This document shows positions 13,997 to 21,796 of a DNA stretch of 23,297 bases, in pieces. The notes beneath the pieces are model-generated. The model was not told the origin of the DNA and made no database searches. It saw nothing but the letters and a program-made list of their open reading frames with translations. The stretch is from assembly GCA_050252075.1 (NCBI GenBank), contig JBFWLP010000051.1, forward strand, positions 1-23,297, read 5' to 3'. Each line of letters starts with the position of its first letter. Positions within the stretch are counted from its first letter, which is position 1. A program made the translations under genes and the position numbers. The stretch comes from JAAYGT01 sp050252075. GTDB taxonomy: Bacteria; Pseudomonadota; Gammaproteobacteria; Burkholderiales; Burkholderiaceae_B.

Positions 13997-14769
13997 GTCA
14001 GGAAGATAGCCAGGAAAGTTTTGTATCGCATCTGATCGAACTGCGCAGCCGCCTGGTCAAGGCGGTGGTTGCCGTGCTTGGCGTGTTCGTGGTGCTGTTT
14101 CTGTATCCGGGCCCGTCGGCCATTTACGACGTGCTGGCCCAGCCCATGCTGGCGTCGCTGCCCGAAGGCACCCGCATGATCGCCACCGGCGTGATCACGC
14201 CCTTCATGGTGCCGGTGAAAGTTACGCTGCTGGCCGCCTTCATTGTGGCCTTGCCCGTGGTTTTATACCAGGCATGGGCCTTCGTGGCGCCCGGCCTGTA
14301 CCAGCACGAGCAGCGGCTGGCCCTGCCGCTCATTGCCTCCAGCACACTGCTGTTTCTCATGGGCATGATGTTTTGTTATTTCGTGGTGTTCCGCACGGTC
14401 TTTCACTTCATCGCCAACTTTGCGCCGCAATCCATTACCCCCGCTCCCGATATCGAAGCCTACCTGGGCTTTGTCATGACCATGTTCATAGCCTTCGGCA
14501 TTACCTTCGAGGTACCCATTGCCGTTGTGTTGCTGGTCAAATCGGGCATTACCACCGTTGAAAAGCTTAAAAACGCGCGCGGCTATGTCATTGTCGGGGC
14601 GTTCATTATTGCGGCCATTGTCACCCCGCCCGATGTCGTCAGCCAGTTCATGCTGGCCGTACCGCTGTGCCTGCTGTACGAAGTGGGGCTGATCATCGCC
14701 AGAATGCTCAAGAAGCGCGAAACCGACACCCCGGAAACCGATTCCGACGACGCGCTCGACGAGCGCTGA
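13993..14769 (+). CDS. tatC: Twin-arginine translocase subunit TatC
   Basis: TatC is the six-helix inner-membrane core of the Tat receptor. The 258-residue protein has the conserved N-terminal signal-binding motif SHLIELRSRL, with the invariant Glu, the loop with AFVAPGLYQHEQR, and the second conserved Glu in FGITFEVPI. The helix with YVIVGAFIIAAIVTPPDVVSQ is characteristic of the family. A charged tail ends in DDALDER. Start is GTG 13993 in a GTGA overlap with tatB. The stop lies inside the left arm of an inverted repeat shared with the convergent protease gene. Confidence 0.96.
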   Translation: MSQEDSQESFVSHLIELRSRLVKAVVAVLGVFVVLFLYPGPSAIYDVLAQPMLASLPEGTRMIATGVITPFMVPVKVTLLAAFIVALPVVLYQAWAFVAPGLYQHEQRLALPLIASSTLLFLMGMMFCYFVVFRTVFHFIANFAPQSITPAPDIEAYLGFVMTMFIAFGITFEVPIAVVLLVKSGITTVEKLKNARGYVIVGAFIIAAIVTPPDVVSQFMLAVPLCLLYEVGLIIARMLKKRETDTPETDSDDALDER

Positions 14770-14809
14770 TCACTCATACGGCGCGGCCCGCCGCAGCACG
14801 TCACTGTGA

Positions 14810-14821
<12 letters not shown>
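14764..14821. terminator. Nested inverted repeats between convergent tatC and the protease gene
   Basis: CGCTGATCAC (14764-14773) is the exact reverse complement of 14806-14815, separated by 32 bases. The tatC stop lies in the left arm and the stop of the minus-strand gene overlaps the right arm. Inside is a small CGGCG/CGCCG hairpin near 14779-14793. A second, competing pair, GCACGTC (14796-14802) with GACGTGC (14815-14821), overlaps the outer one. The setting suggests a bidirectional transcription end, but there is no T-run on either strand. Confidence 0.45.
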
Positions 14822-15973
<1,152 letters not shown>

Positions 15974-16006
15974 AGTTACGAAGCCGAATTAACGAAAGGA
16001 AAAGAC

Positions 16007-16786
16007 ATGACGCAGGTCAGCACCACCGCTGTGATGGATTGGTTGAATGGTACCTTACAGCCGGAGCGATTTCGTGATTATTGCCCGAATGGCCTGCAGG
16101 TGCAGGGCAACGACACGGTCAGTCACATCGTTCTGGGTGTGACGGCCTCGCAGGCCCTGCTGGAACGCGCCGTTGCGCTGCAGGCCCAGGCGGTGCTGGT
16201 GCACCACGGCTGGTTCTGGAAAAACGAAGACCCGTGCATTCGCGGCATGAAGCGCCGCCGGCTGGCCCTGGCGCTGCAGCATGGGCTGAACGTACTGGCC
16301 TACCATTTGCCGCTCGACGCCCACCCTGAACTGGGCAATAACGCGCAGCTTGCCCGTGTACTGGGCTTTGTTCCGGAGCTTGACGCCAACGGCGTGCCGC
16401 GCCGCTGCGGGCCCGACGATCTGGTGTGGCTGGGATCACCGCCTTCGGGTATTGACACCCTGGGCAAACTGGCCCGCCATGTCGGCCACACACTGAACCG
16501 GCCGCCCCAGGTGATCGGCGACGATCACCGGGCGGTACAGCGTATTGCCTGGTGTACGGGTGCCGCGCAAGGCATGATCGACGCCGCCGTTGCCGCCGGG
16601 GCCGACGCGTACCTGACCGGAGAAATTTCGGAGCCCACCGTGCACACCGCCCGCGAAATGGACGTAGGGTTCATTGGCGCCGGCCATCACGCCACCGAGC
16701 GCTACGGGGTGCAGGCCCTGGGCGCGGCGCTGGCCGACGCCCTGGGGGTGCAGGTAACGTTCGTGGATATCGACAACCCGGTATAG
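16007..16786 (+). CDS. Nif3-like dinuclear metal-centre protein (YbgI family)
   Basis: This 259-residue protein belongs to the Nif3/YbgI/DUF34 family, whose members form toroidal hexamers with a two-metal site; the biological reaction is unsettled. Family signatures are RFRDYCPNGLQVQG near the N-terminus, the VTASQALLERA segment, VHHGWFWKNEDP with paired His ligands, LNVLAYHLPLDAHPELGNN, TGAAQGMIDAA, DAYLTGEISE, and the C-terminal metal-binding HHATERYGVQALG. AAAGGAAAAG gives a ribosome site before ATG 16007. It stands alone on this strand, flanked by divergent and convergent genes. Older names calling this a GTP cyclohydrolase type 1 rest on limited evidence. Confidence 0.9.
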   Translation: MTQVSTTAVMDWLNGTLQPERFRDYCPNGLQVQGNDTVSHIVLGVTASQALLERAVALQAQAVLVHHGWFWKNEDPCIRGMKRRRLALALQHGLNVLAYHLPLDAHPELGNNAQLARVLGFVPELDANGVPRRCGPDDLVWLGSPPSGIDTLGKLARHVGHTLNRPPQVIGDDHRAVQRIAWCTGAAQGMIDAAVAAGADAYLTGEISEPTVHTAREMDVGFIGAGHHATERYGVQALGAALADALGVQVTFVDIDNPV

Positions 16787-16804
16787 CCCGCCCCGCCCGG
16801 ATCG

Positions 16805-16833
16805 CCCGGCGTTACTTTCACCCGGCGTTACTT
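16805..16833. repeat. Short tandem duplication over the mscL stop codon
   Basis: CCCGGCGTTACTT occurs at 16805-16817 and again at 16821-16833. The period is 16 bases, with 13 of 16 positions matching. The second copy includes the complement of the mscL TAA (16828-16830), so the first copy carries an extra, out-of-frame TAA just downstream of the gene. It looks like a small slippage duplication in the convergent gap after the Nif3-family gene. Confidence 0.75.
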
Positions 16834-17292
16834 CTTCAGCAAATCGCGAATTTCGCGCAGCAGGGCGACATCTTCGGGGGTGGGTGCCGGTGCCGGCGGC
16901 GGTGTTTCCTGCTCTTCCTGGCGCGACAACCGCTCACGGGCCGCGTTCACGGCCTTGACCATCAGGAACACCACAAAGGCCAGCAGCACGAAGTTGATGA
17001 GAATGGTCAGGAAGTTGCCCCAGCCCAACACCACGGCACCGGCCTTCGTCAGTTCCTCGTGGGTTTGCGGCCCGGCATACCCTTCGGGCATGCGCAACAC
17101 CCAGAACTGATTGGTGAAATTCACTTCGCCGCCCAGTATGAAAGATACAACAGGCATGATGACGTCTTTCACCATGGAGTCGATAATTTTGCCAAACGCC
17201 GCGCCGATGATCACACCTACTGCCAGGTCGATCATGTTGCCTTTCACGGCGAACTTTTGAAATTCTTGAAGAAATCCACGCGCTTTACTCAT
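16828..17292 (-). CDS. mscL: Large-conductance mechanosensitive channel MscL
   Basis: MscL is a homopentameric inner-membrane channel that opens under membrane tension and releases solutes on hypo-osmotic shock. The 154-residue product has the N-terminal amphipathic helix and first transmembrane helix in FQKFAVKGNMIDLAVGVIIGAAFGKI (two adjoining segments). A periplasmic loop follows. The second helix is NFLTILINFVLLAFVVFLMVK, then a Pro-rich linker and a cytoplasmic C-terminal helix (EDVALLREIRDLLKK). Start ATG 17292 is preceded by GGAAGAGG. An in-frame ATG further upstream would add 21 residues and is not supported by the family. It diverges from petA. Confidence 0.96.
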   Translation of the reverse strand: MSKARGFLQEFQKFAVKGNMIDLAVGVIIGAAFGKIIDSMVKDVIMPVVSFILGGEVNFTNQFWVLRMPEGYAGPQTHEELTKAGAVVLGWGNFLTILINFVLLAFVVFLMVKAVNAARERLSRQEEQETPPPAPAPTPEDVALLREIRDLLKK

Positions 17293-17310
17293 ATCCTCTT
17301 CCTTCAGCGT

Positions 17311-17339
17311 TTCACCCAACAGCGGGCTAACGCTATAAT
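17311..17339 (+). promoter_or_regulatory. Probable sigma-70 promoter of petABC
   Basis: A perfect TATAAT at 17334-17339 has TTCACC (17311-17316) 17 bases upstream, matching four of six -35 consensus positions. It would give a leader of about 75 bases before petA. It is the best consensus -10 in the 127-base divergent region between mscL and petA. Confidence 0.5.
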
Positions 17340-17383
17340 ACGCGGTTAATAACATAGTACACAGCCAAAATCAGCAAATAGTT

Positions 17384-17402
17384 ATGCCCGTAACAGGGGC
17401 AT
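17384..17402. promoter_or_regulatory. Inverted repeat in the petA leader
   Basis: ATGCCC (17384-17389) and GGGCAT (17397-17402) are reverse complements around a 7-base centre, GTAACAG. The repeat ends 17 bases before the petA ATG, downstream of the likely -10. It could be an operator for a dimeric regulator or a leader hairpin just upstream of the AAGGA ribosome site (17408-17412). No specific regulator is recognised. Confidence 0.4.
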
Positions 17403-17419
17403 GAATTAAGGATACGAGA

Positions 17420-18064
17420 ATGAGTCAGAATACGACACAGCCCGATGAATCCGGTGCGGTTGACCCGAACCTGCCACCCGATCCTTCGCGCCGTATGTGG
17501 GTAACCTCGGCCTGTGCCGTGGGCGGCGTTGCCGGCGTAGCCACCGCCGTACCTTTTGTGGGTTCCTTTGCCCCCTCCGATAAGGCCCGTGCCGCCGGTG
17601 CGCCGGTCGAGGTCGATGTTTCCAACATTGCCCCCGGCCAGATGATCACCGTCGAATGGCGAGGCAAACCCGTCTGGATTCTGCACCGTACCGAAGGGCA
17701 GCTCGCCGCGTTGAAAGACAACGACCCCGAACTGGCCGATCCGAATTCCGAGCGCCCGGGCTACACGCCCGAATACGCCAAGAACGAGTACCGTTCACGC
17801 AAGCCTGAACTGTTTGTGTGTGTCGGTATCTGTACCCACCTGGGGTGCTCACCCACCCCGGCTTTAAACCCCGGACCTCAGCCCGGCTTGCCAGCCAGCT
17901 GGGAAGGCGGCTTCAACTGCCCCTGCCACGGCTCCACTTTCGACCTTGCCGGTCGCGTGTTTGCGAACAAACCCGCGCCCGACAACCTTGAAGTGCCGCC
18001 CTACAGCTACTCGGCCGACGGCACCCGCATCGTTGTGGGTGTCGATGAAAACAACAAGGCTTGA
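17420..18064 (+). CDS. petA: Ubiquinol-cytochrome c reductase Rieske iron-sulfur subunit
   Basis: This is the [2Fe-2S] subunit of the cytochrome bc1 complex. It takes an electron from ubiquinol at the Qo site and passes it to cytochrome c1. The 214-residue protein has a twin-arginine pair at residues 24-25 (DPSRRMW) before a hydrophobic helix (about 29-50) that stays as the membrane anchor, so export through Tat is expected. Cluster motifs are box I Cys138-Thr-His140-Leu-Gly-Cys143 and box II Cys167-Pro-Cys169-His170, each complete. The segment between them (about 144-166) is the longer proteobacterial form. ATG 17420 has AAGGA seven bases upstream. It is the first gene of petABC. Confidence 0.96.
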   Translation: MSQNTTQPDESGAVDPNLPPDPSRRMWVTSACAVGGVAGVATAVPFVGSFAPSDKARAAGAPVEVDVSNIAPGQMITVEWRGKPVWILHRTEGQLAALKDNDPELADPNSERPGYTPEYAKNEYRSRKPELFVCVGICTHLGCSPTPALNPGPQPGLPASWEGGFNCPCHGSTFDLAGRVFANKPAPDNLEVPPYSYSADGTRIVVGVDENNKA

Positions 18065-18071
18065 TGCCTCT

Positions 18072-18097
18072 CGGGCCGTGGCATAACGCGCGGCCCG
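18072..18097 (+). other. Hairpin between petA and petB
   Basis: CGGGCCG (18072-18078) and CGGCCCG (18091-18097) are exact reverse complements with a 12-base loop. They start eight bases after the petA stop. No T-run follows, and petB begins about 50 bases later with a good ribosome site. This is more likely an mRNA processing or stability element, or a weak terminator, than a full stop. Confidence 0.45.
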
Positions 18098-18147
18098 TCT
18101 GACTAAATCCGAATTACGCCTCGTAAAGATTTATAAGGAGCCGTTTC

Positions 18148-19536
18148 ATGGCTGGCGAGAAAACCGTCGAAACGACAGGACTGCTGGGTTGGATAGACAA
18201 GCGCTTTCCCCTGACAAGCCTGTTCAAAGAGCATATGTCGGAATACTATGCTCCGAAAAACTTTAACTTCTGGTACTTCTTTGGGTCTCTGGCACTGCTG
18301 GTGCTGGTGCTGCAAATTGTCACCGGTATCTTCCTGGTCATGAACTACAAACCCGACGCCAAACTGGCGTTCGAGTCGGTCGAGTACATCATGCGCGAGG
18401 TACCCTGGGGGTGGCTGATCCGCTACATGCACTCCACCGGCGCGTCCATGTTCTTCGTGGTGGTTTACCTGCACATGCTGCGCGGCCTGTTCTACGGCTC
18501 CTACCGCAAGCCCCGCGAACTGGTCTGGATCTTCGGCGTTGCCATTTTCCTGTGCCTCATGGCCGAAGCGTTCTTTGGCTACCTGTTGCCCTGGGGCCAA
18601 ATGTCCTACTGGGGTGCCCAGGTTATTGTGAACCTGTTCTCGGCCATTCCTTTCATCGGCCCCGAACTGGCCATCTGGATCCGCGGCGACTACGTGGTTT
18701 CCGATGCCACACTGAACCGCTTCTTCGCGTTCCACGTTATTGCCATTCCGCTGGTCTTGCTGGGCCTGGTGGTGGCGCACATTATTGCGCTGCATGAAGT
18801 CGGATCCAACAACCCCGACGGCGTCGACATCAAAAAGGGCCCCAAAGACAAATACGGCCGCCCGCTCGACGGCATTCCTTTCCACCCCTACTATTCGGTG
18901 CACGACATCGTGGGCGTGGCGGGCTTCCTTATTGTGTTTGCCGCCATTCTGTTCTTCGCCCCTGAAATGGGCGGGTACTTCCTGGAATACAACAACTTCA
19001 TTCCTGCCGACCCGCTGAAAACACCGGCGCACATTGCCCCGGTCTGGTATTTCACGCCGTTCTATTCCATGCTGCGCGCCACCACGGCCGACTTCACCTG
19101 GATTCTGGCCGGCAGCTCGGTCATTGCCGCCATCGCCCTGGCCGCCAAAGGCAACCTGAAGGGTATCTGGCGCCTTGCCGTACCGGTCATTCTGCTGGTG
19201 GTGGCCGTACTGTTCCGTGTCATCGACGCCAAGTTCTGGGGTGTGGTTGCCATGGGCGGCGCCGTGGTCATTCTGTTCTTCCTGCCGTGGCTTGACCACT
19301 CGCCGGTGAAATCCATCCGCTACCGCCCTACATGGCACAAATACCTGTACGGCATCTTCATCGTCAACTTCCTCGTGCTCGGTTACCTTGGTACACAGGC
19401 CCCCAGCCCTGTCTTCAACATCATGAGCCAGGTCGGTACCGTGATTTACCTGGCGTTCTTCCTGCTCATGCCAGTATGGAGCCGCCTGGGTACGTTCAAA
19501 CCCGTGCCTGACCGCGTTACGTTTCACGCTCACTAA
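18148..19536 (+). CDS. petB: Cytochrome b of the bc1 complex
   Basis: This 462-residue inner-membrane protein carries the two b hemes and both quinone sites of the bc1 complex. Heme ligands are visible as His95/His109 in helix B (YMHSTGASMFFVVVYLHMLR) and His196/His211 in helix D. The second pair has 14 residues between the histidines. The cd-helix and the ef-loop Qo motif follow. The motif reads PVWY (residues 298-301) rather than the PEWY of mitochondria and alphaproteobacteria. Both the N-terminal b6-like and C-terminal subunit-IV-like parts are present in one chain, as expected in proteobacteria. An AAGGAG ribosome site precedes ATG 18148. petC starts 26 bases after the stop. Confidence 0.97.
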   Translation: MAGEKTVETTGLLGWIDKRFPLTSLFKEHMSEYYAPKNFNFWYFFGSLALLVLVLQIVTGIFLVMNYKPDAKLAFESVEYIMREVPWGWLIRYMHSTGASMFFVVVYLHMLRGLFYGSYRKPRELVWIFGVAIFLCLMAEAFFGYLLPWGQMSYWGAQVIVNLFSAIPFIGPELAIWIRGDYVVSDATLNRFFAFHVIAIPLVLLGLVVAHIIALHEVGSNNPDGVDIKKGPKDKYGRPLDGIPFHPYYSVHDIVGVAGFLIVFAAILFFAPEMGGYFLEYNNFIPADPLKTPAHIAPVWYFTPFYSMLRATTADFTWILAGSSVIAAIALAAKGNLKGIWRLAVPVILLVVAVLFRVIDAKFWGVVAMGGAVVILFFLPWLDHSPVKSIRYRPTWHKYLYGIFIVNFLVLGYLGTQAPSPVFNIMSQVGTVIYLAFFLLMPVWSRLGTFKPVPDRVTFHAH

Positions 19537-19562
19537 GGCCACCAACACGTTACGGAATGATC

Positions 19563-20411
19563 ATGATTAAAAAGCTGCTTGGTATCCTCATGTTGTCCCT
19601 GACCTGTTCGGTTGCAACAGCCGCCGGGGGCACTTACCCGCTCGACACCGCACCCAACCGCCTGAACGATATGGCGGCACTGCAGAACGGTGCAAAACTT
19701 TTCGTGAACTATTGCCTGAACTGCCACAGTGCCAATTCCATGCGCTATAACAAGCTCACGGAAATCGGCCTGACCGACGAGCAGATCAAGAAGAACCTGC
19801 TGTTTACCGGCGAGAAAGTCGGCGACCTGATGACCATTGCCTTGCGTCCTGAAGACGCCAAGAAGTGGTTCGGCGCCGCCCCTCCCGACCTGTCGGTTAT
19901 CGCCCGTGCAAAATCGGTCAACCTGGGCCCTTCGGGCGTCGATTACGTGTACACCTTCCTGCGCACGTTCTATCGCAATACGGCCCGCCCCACCGGCTGG
20001 GACAACCTGGTGTTCCCCAGCGTGGGCATGCCCCATGTTATGTGGGAACTGCAAGGCCCCCGTTCACTCGAGGTCAGCACCATCCACGACACACTTACGC
20101 CCGACGGCAAGCAGCAGTGGGAACGCACCATCACCCAGTATGATCCCCAGGGCTTTTCCACGGTGAAAACCGAAGTGCTGGCCGATTACCAGGGTGCCGA
20201 AAAGGAAACCGCCATCTTTACACCCGTGAATCCCCGCCAGGCTGCCGAGTACGACAGCCACGTGGCTGATCTGGCGAACTTCCTGGGCTGGATGTCTGAA
20301 CCAAACCAGTTACAACGCAAGCAAATGGGCGTGTGGGTTCTGTTGTTCCTGAGCCTGTTCTTTTTGGTGGCCTGGCGCCTGAACGCCGCCTACTGGAAAC
20401 ACGTTCGGTAA
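19563..20411 (+). CDS. petC: Cytochrome c1 of the bc1 complex
   Basis: Cytochrome c1 accepts electrons from the Rieske protein and passes them to soluble cytochrome c. The 282-residue product has a cleavable Sec signal (MIKKLLGILMLSLTCSVATA, cut near residue 21). The heme-binding Cys51-x-x-Cys54-His55 is in NYCLNCHSANSMRY. A probable Met ligand lies in FPSVGMPHVMW, and a C-terminal anchor helix (MGVWVLLFLSLFFLVAW) is followed by a basic end. I prefer ATG 19563 because GGA at 19554-19556 is then well spaced. ATG 19557, two codons upstream in frame, would leave no spacing. It is the last gene of petABC and is followed by several hairpins. Confidence 0.95.
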   Translation: MIKKLLGILMLSLTCSVATAAGGTYPLDTAPNRLNDMAALQNGAKLFVNYCLNCHSANSMRYNKLTEIGLTDEQIKKNLLFTGEKVGDLMTIALRPEDAKKWFGAAPPDLSVIARAKSVNLGPSGVDYVYTFLRTFYRNTARPTGWDNLVFPSVGMPHVMWELQGPRSLEVSTIHDTLTPDGKQQWERTITQYDPQGFSTVKTEVLADYQGAEKETAIFTPVNPRQAAEYDSHVADLANFLGWMSEPNQLQRKQMGVWVLLFLSLFFLVAWRLNAAYWKHVR

Positions 20412-20429
20412 TCTTGTACGCCGCAAGGC

Positions 20430-20449
20430 GGCGCACCGGCCGGTGCGCC
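20430..20449. repeat. Perfect 20-bp palindrome after petC
   Basis: GGCGCACCGG at 20430-20439 is followed directly by its reverse complement at 20440-20449. It starts 18 bases after the petC stop. In RNA it would form an eight-bp stem with a GGCC tetraloop. It may be the first of two terminator stems for petABC or a DNA-binding site. Confidence 0.6.
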
Positions 20450-20464
20450 CCTGCCCGGCACTCT

Positions 20465-20500
20465 GGAAATAGGCGTAGTATGTACGCCTATTTCCCTTTT
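20465..20500 (+). terminator. Intrinsic-type terminator of petABC
   Basis: GGAAATAGGCGTA (20465-20477) and 20483-20495 are exact 13-bp reverse complements around a five-base loop (GTATG), followed by CTTTT (20496-20500). The stem is stable and the T-run short. It separates petABC from sspAB. Confidence 0.7.
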
Positions 20501-20501
20501 A

Positions 20502-20521
20502 AGGCACACCCCGGTGTGCTT
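20502..20521. promoter_or_regulatory. Inverted repeat upstream of sspA
   Basis: GCACACC (20504-20510) and GGTGTGC (20513-20519) are exact reverse complements with two central bases. They can extend by a G-T and an A-T pair to 20502-20521. The repeat lies 31 bases before the sspA ATG, directly after the petABC terminator. It could be an operator or a leader hairpin for sspAB. No promoter hexamers close to consensus were found between it and the gene. Confidence 0.4.
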
Positions 20522-20552
20522 ACGTTTCTACCCCTGAATTGGAATCCGCGAC

Positions 20553-21161
20553 ATGATGGTGCTCTATTCTGGAACGACTTGCCCGTTCTCACAACGTTGC
20601 CGTTTCGTCCTGTTTGAAAAAGGCATGGATTTCGAAATCCGTGACATCGATCTGTACAACAAACCCGAAGACATCGCCGTCATGAATCCCTACGGCCAGG
20701 TCCCCATTCTGGTTGAGCGCGATCTTATTTTGTACGAATCAAACATTATCAACGAGTACATCGACGAGCGCTTCCCGCACCCGCAGCTCATGCCGGCCGA
20801 CCCGGTCATGCGTGCGCGTACCCGCCTGTTTCTGTACAACTTTGAAAAAGAACTGTTCGTTCACGTCTCGGTGCTTGAAGACCGCAGCAACAGTGACTCA
20901 GCCGCCCAGGAAACCGCGCGCCAGAACATCCGCGACCGTCTGGCCCAGCTGGCACCCCTGCTGCTGAAGAACAAGTACATGCTGGGCGAGGAATTTTCCA
21001 TGCTCGACGTGGCCGTGGCCCCCTTGCTGTGGCGCCTGGACCACTATGCCATTGAATTGCCCAAGAACGCCGCGCCGCTCATGAAATACGCCGAACGCAT
21101 TTTCTCGCGCCCTGCCTTTATCGAAGCGCTCACGCCTTCCGAAAAAGTCATGCGCCGTTAA
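20553..21161 (+). CDS. sspA: Stringent starvation protein A
   Basis: SspA is a glutathione-S-transferase-like protein that binds RNA polymerase and alters transcription during stationary phase, starvation and acid stress. The 202-residue protein has the thioredoxin-like N-terminal domain (VLYSGTTCPFSQRCRFVL, then NPYGQVPILVERDLILYES, IINEYIDERFPHPQLMPAD). A helical C-terminal domain follows (LGEEFSMLDVAVAPLLWRL). It lacks recognisable GST catalytic residues, as expected for SspA. ATG 20553 has GGAA eight bases upstream; the next codon is also ATG. sspB starts three bases after the stop. The petABC-sspAB order is common in beta- and gammaproteobacteria. Confidence 0.96.
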   Translation: MMVLYSGTTCPFSQRCRFVLFEKGMDFEIRDIDLYNKPEDIAVMNPYGQVPILVERDLILYESNIINEYIDERFPHPQLMPADPVMRARTRLFLYNFEKELFVHVSVLEDRSNSDSAAQETARQNIRDRLAQLAPLLLKNKYMLGEEFSMLDVAVAPLLWRLDHYAIELPKNAAPLMKYAERIFSRPAFIEALTPSEKVMRR

Positions 21162-21164
21162 GCC

Positions 21165-21632
21165 ATGCAGGAATCTTCGACCAAACCATACCTTATCCGC
21201 GCATTGCACGAATGGTGCACCGACAACGGCTACACACCCCACATCGTGGTCACGGTAGACGCCAATACCGTTGTACCGGCGGCCCATATTCGTGACGGCC
21301 AGATCACCCTGAACATCGGTACCCTGGCCACCAACCAACTGCGCCTGGGCAATGACTACATCGAGTTCCAGACCCGTTTCGGCGGTGTCACCGAGACTAT
21401 TTTCGTTCCCGTCGCCGCCGTCTCCGCCATTTATGCCCGGGAAACCGGCGCCGGCATGGGCTTCGAAGTTGAGTCTTCGAAGCCGTATCCGGGTACGGAA
21501 AGTTCCGGCTCGGCCCCTGCCGCCGGGCCGCGCGTTGTTGCCGACAACACGCAAGGCGACAACACCGCCACTGCAGGGCCATCGTCGCCCGACGACGACC
21601 CGAAGCCGCCACGGCTCAAGGTCGTGAAATGA
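21165..21632 (+). CDS. sspB: ClpXP specificity adaptor SspB
   Basis: SspB binds ssrA-tagged peptides and hands them to ClpXP for degradation. The 155-residue protein has the folded tag-binding domain at about residues 5-110 (STKPYLIRALHEWCTDNGYTP, PHIVVTVDA, ITLNIG, NDYIEFQTRFGG, VPVAAVSAIYARE). A long, acidic, flexible linker rich in Ser, Pro and Asp follows. It ends in PPRLKVVK, which matches the C-terminal ClpX-binding (XB) tail of known SspB (RVVK-type). There is no clear ribosome site, so translation probably couples to sspA three bases upstream. Confidence 0.95.
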   Translation: MQESSTKPYLIRALHEWCTDNGYTPHIVVTVDANTVVPAAHIRDGQITLNIGTLATNQLRLGNDYIEFQTRFGGVTETIFVPVAAVSAIYARETGAGMGFEVESSKPYPGTESSGSAPAAGPRVVADNTQGDNTATAGPSSPDDDPKPPRLKVVK

Positions 21633-21680
21633 ATCGGGCAGCGCCCGTTCAGCCCGTGTGCAAAACTTTCAAAAACGGGT

Positions 21681-21686
21681 TAGAAT
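21681..21686 (+). promoter_or_regulatory. Likely -10 element of the tRNA-Thr gene
   Basis: TAGAAT ends ten bases before the first base of the mature tRNA. The surrounding AT-rich bases (caaaactttcaaaaacgg) stand out from the GC-rich background. A -35 match near 21658-21663 is poor. This is a position-supported but weak call. Confidence 0.4.
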
Positions 21687-21695
21687 AAGCGTCTT

Positions 21696-21771
21696 GCCGG
21701 CTTAGCTCAGTTGGTAGAGCAGCGCACTTGTAATGCGAAGGTCAACAGTTCGAATCCGTTAGCCGGCACCA
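21696..21771 (+). tRNA. tRNA-Thr, anticodon UGU
   Basis: The 76-base cloverleaf fits fully and has the CCA end encoded. The acceptor stem GCCGGCT (21696-21702) pairs with 21761-21767. The D-stem GCTC/GAGC is intact. The anticodon loop CTTGTAA (21727-21733) reads TGT, for ACA threonine codons. The T-loop is TTCGAAT (21749-21755), and the discriminator is A at 21768. Two stem positions are non-canonical: G21722 faces A21738 at the top of the anticodon stem, and A21747 faces C21757 in the T-stem. E. coli tRNA-Thr(UGU) has the same overall layout. Confidence 0.95.
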
Positions 21772-21796
21772 GATATACAAGCGGTTTTCCGCAGTG

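Noticed and set aside
18103..19548. Very long minus-strand open frame (481 codons) opposite petB
   Set aside because: It mirrors the codon structure of cytochrome b and is rich in His, Gln, Asn and Gly in a way typical of GC-rich antisense shadows. It has no domain or motif, and petB on the plus strand is unambiguous.
21635..21647. Small CGGGC-AGC-GCCCG hairpin after sspB
   Set aside because: A five-bp stem with no T-run; stems of this size are common by chance at this GC content.
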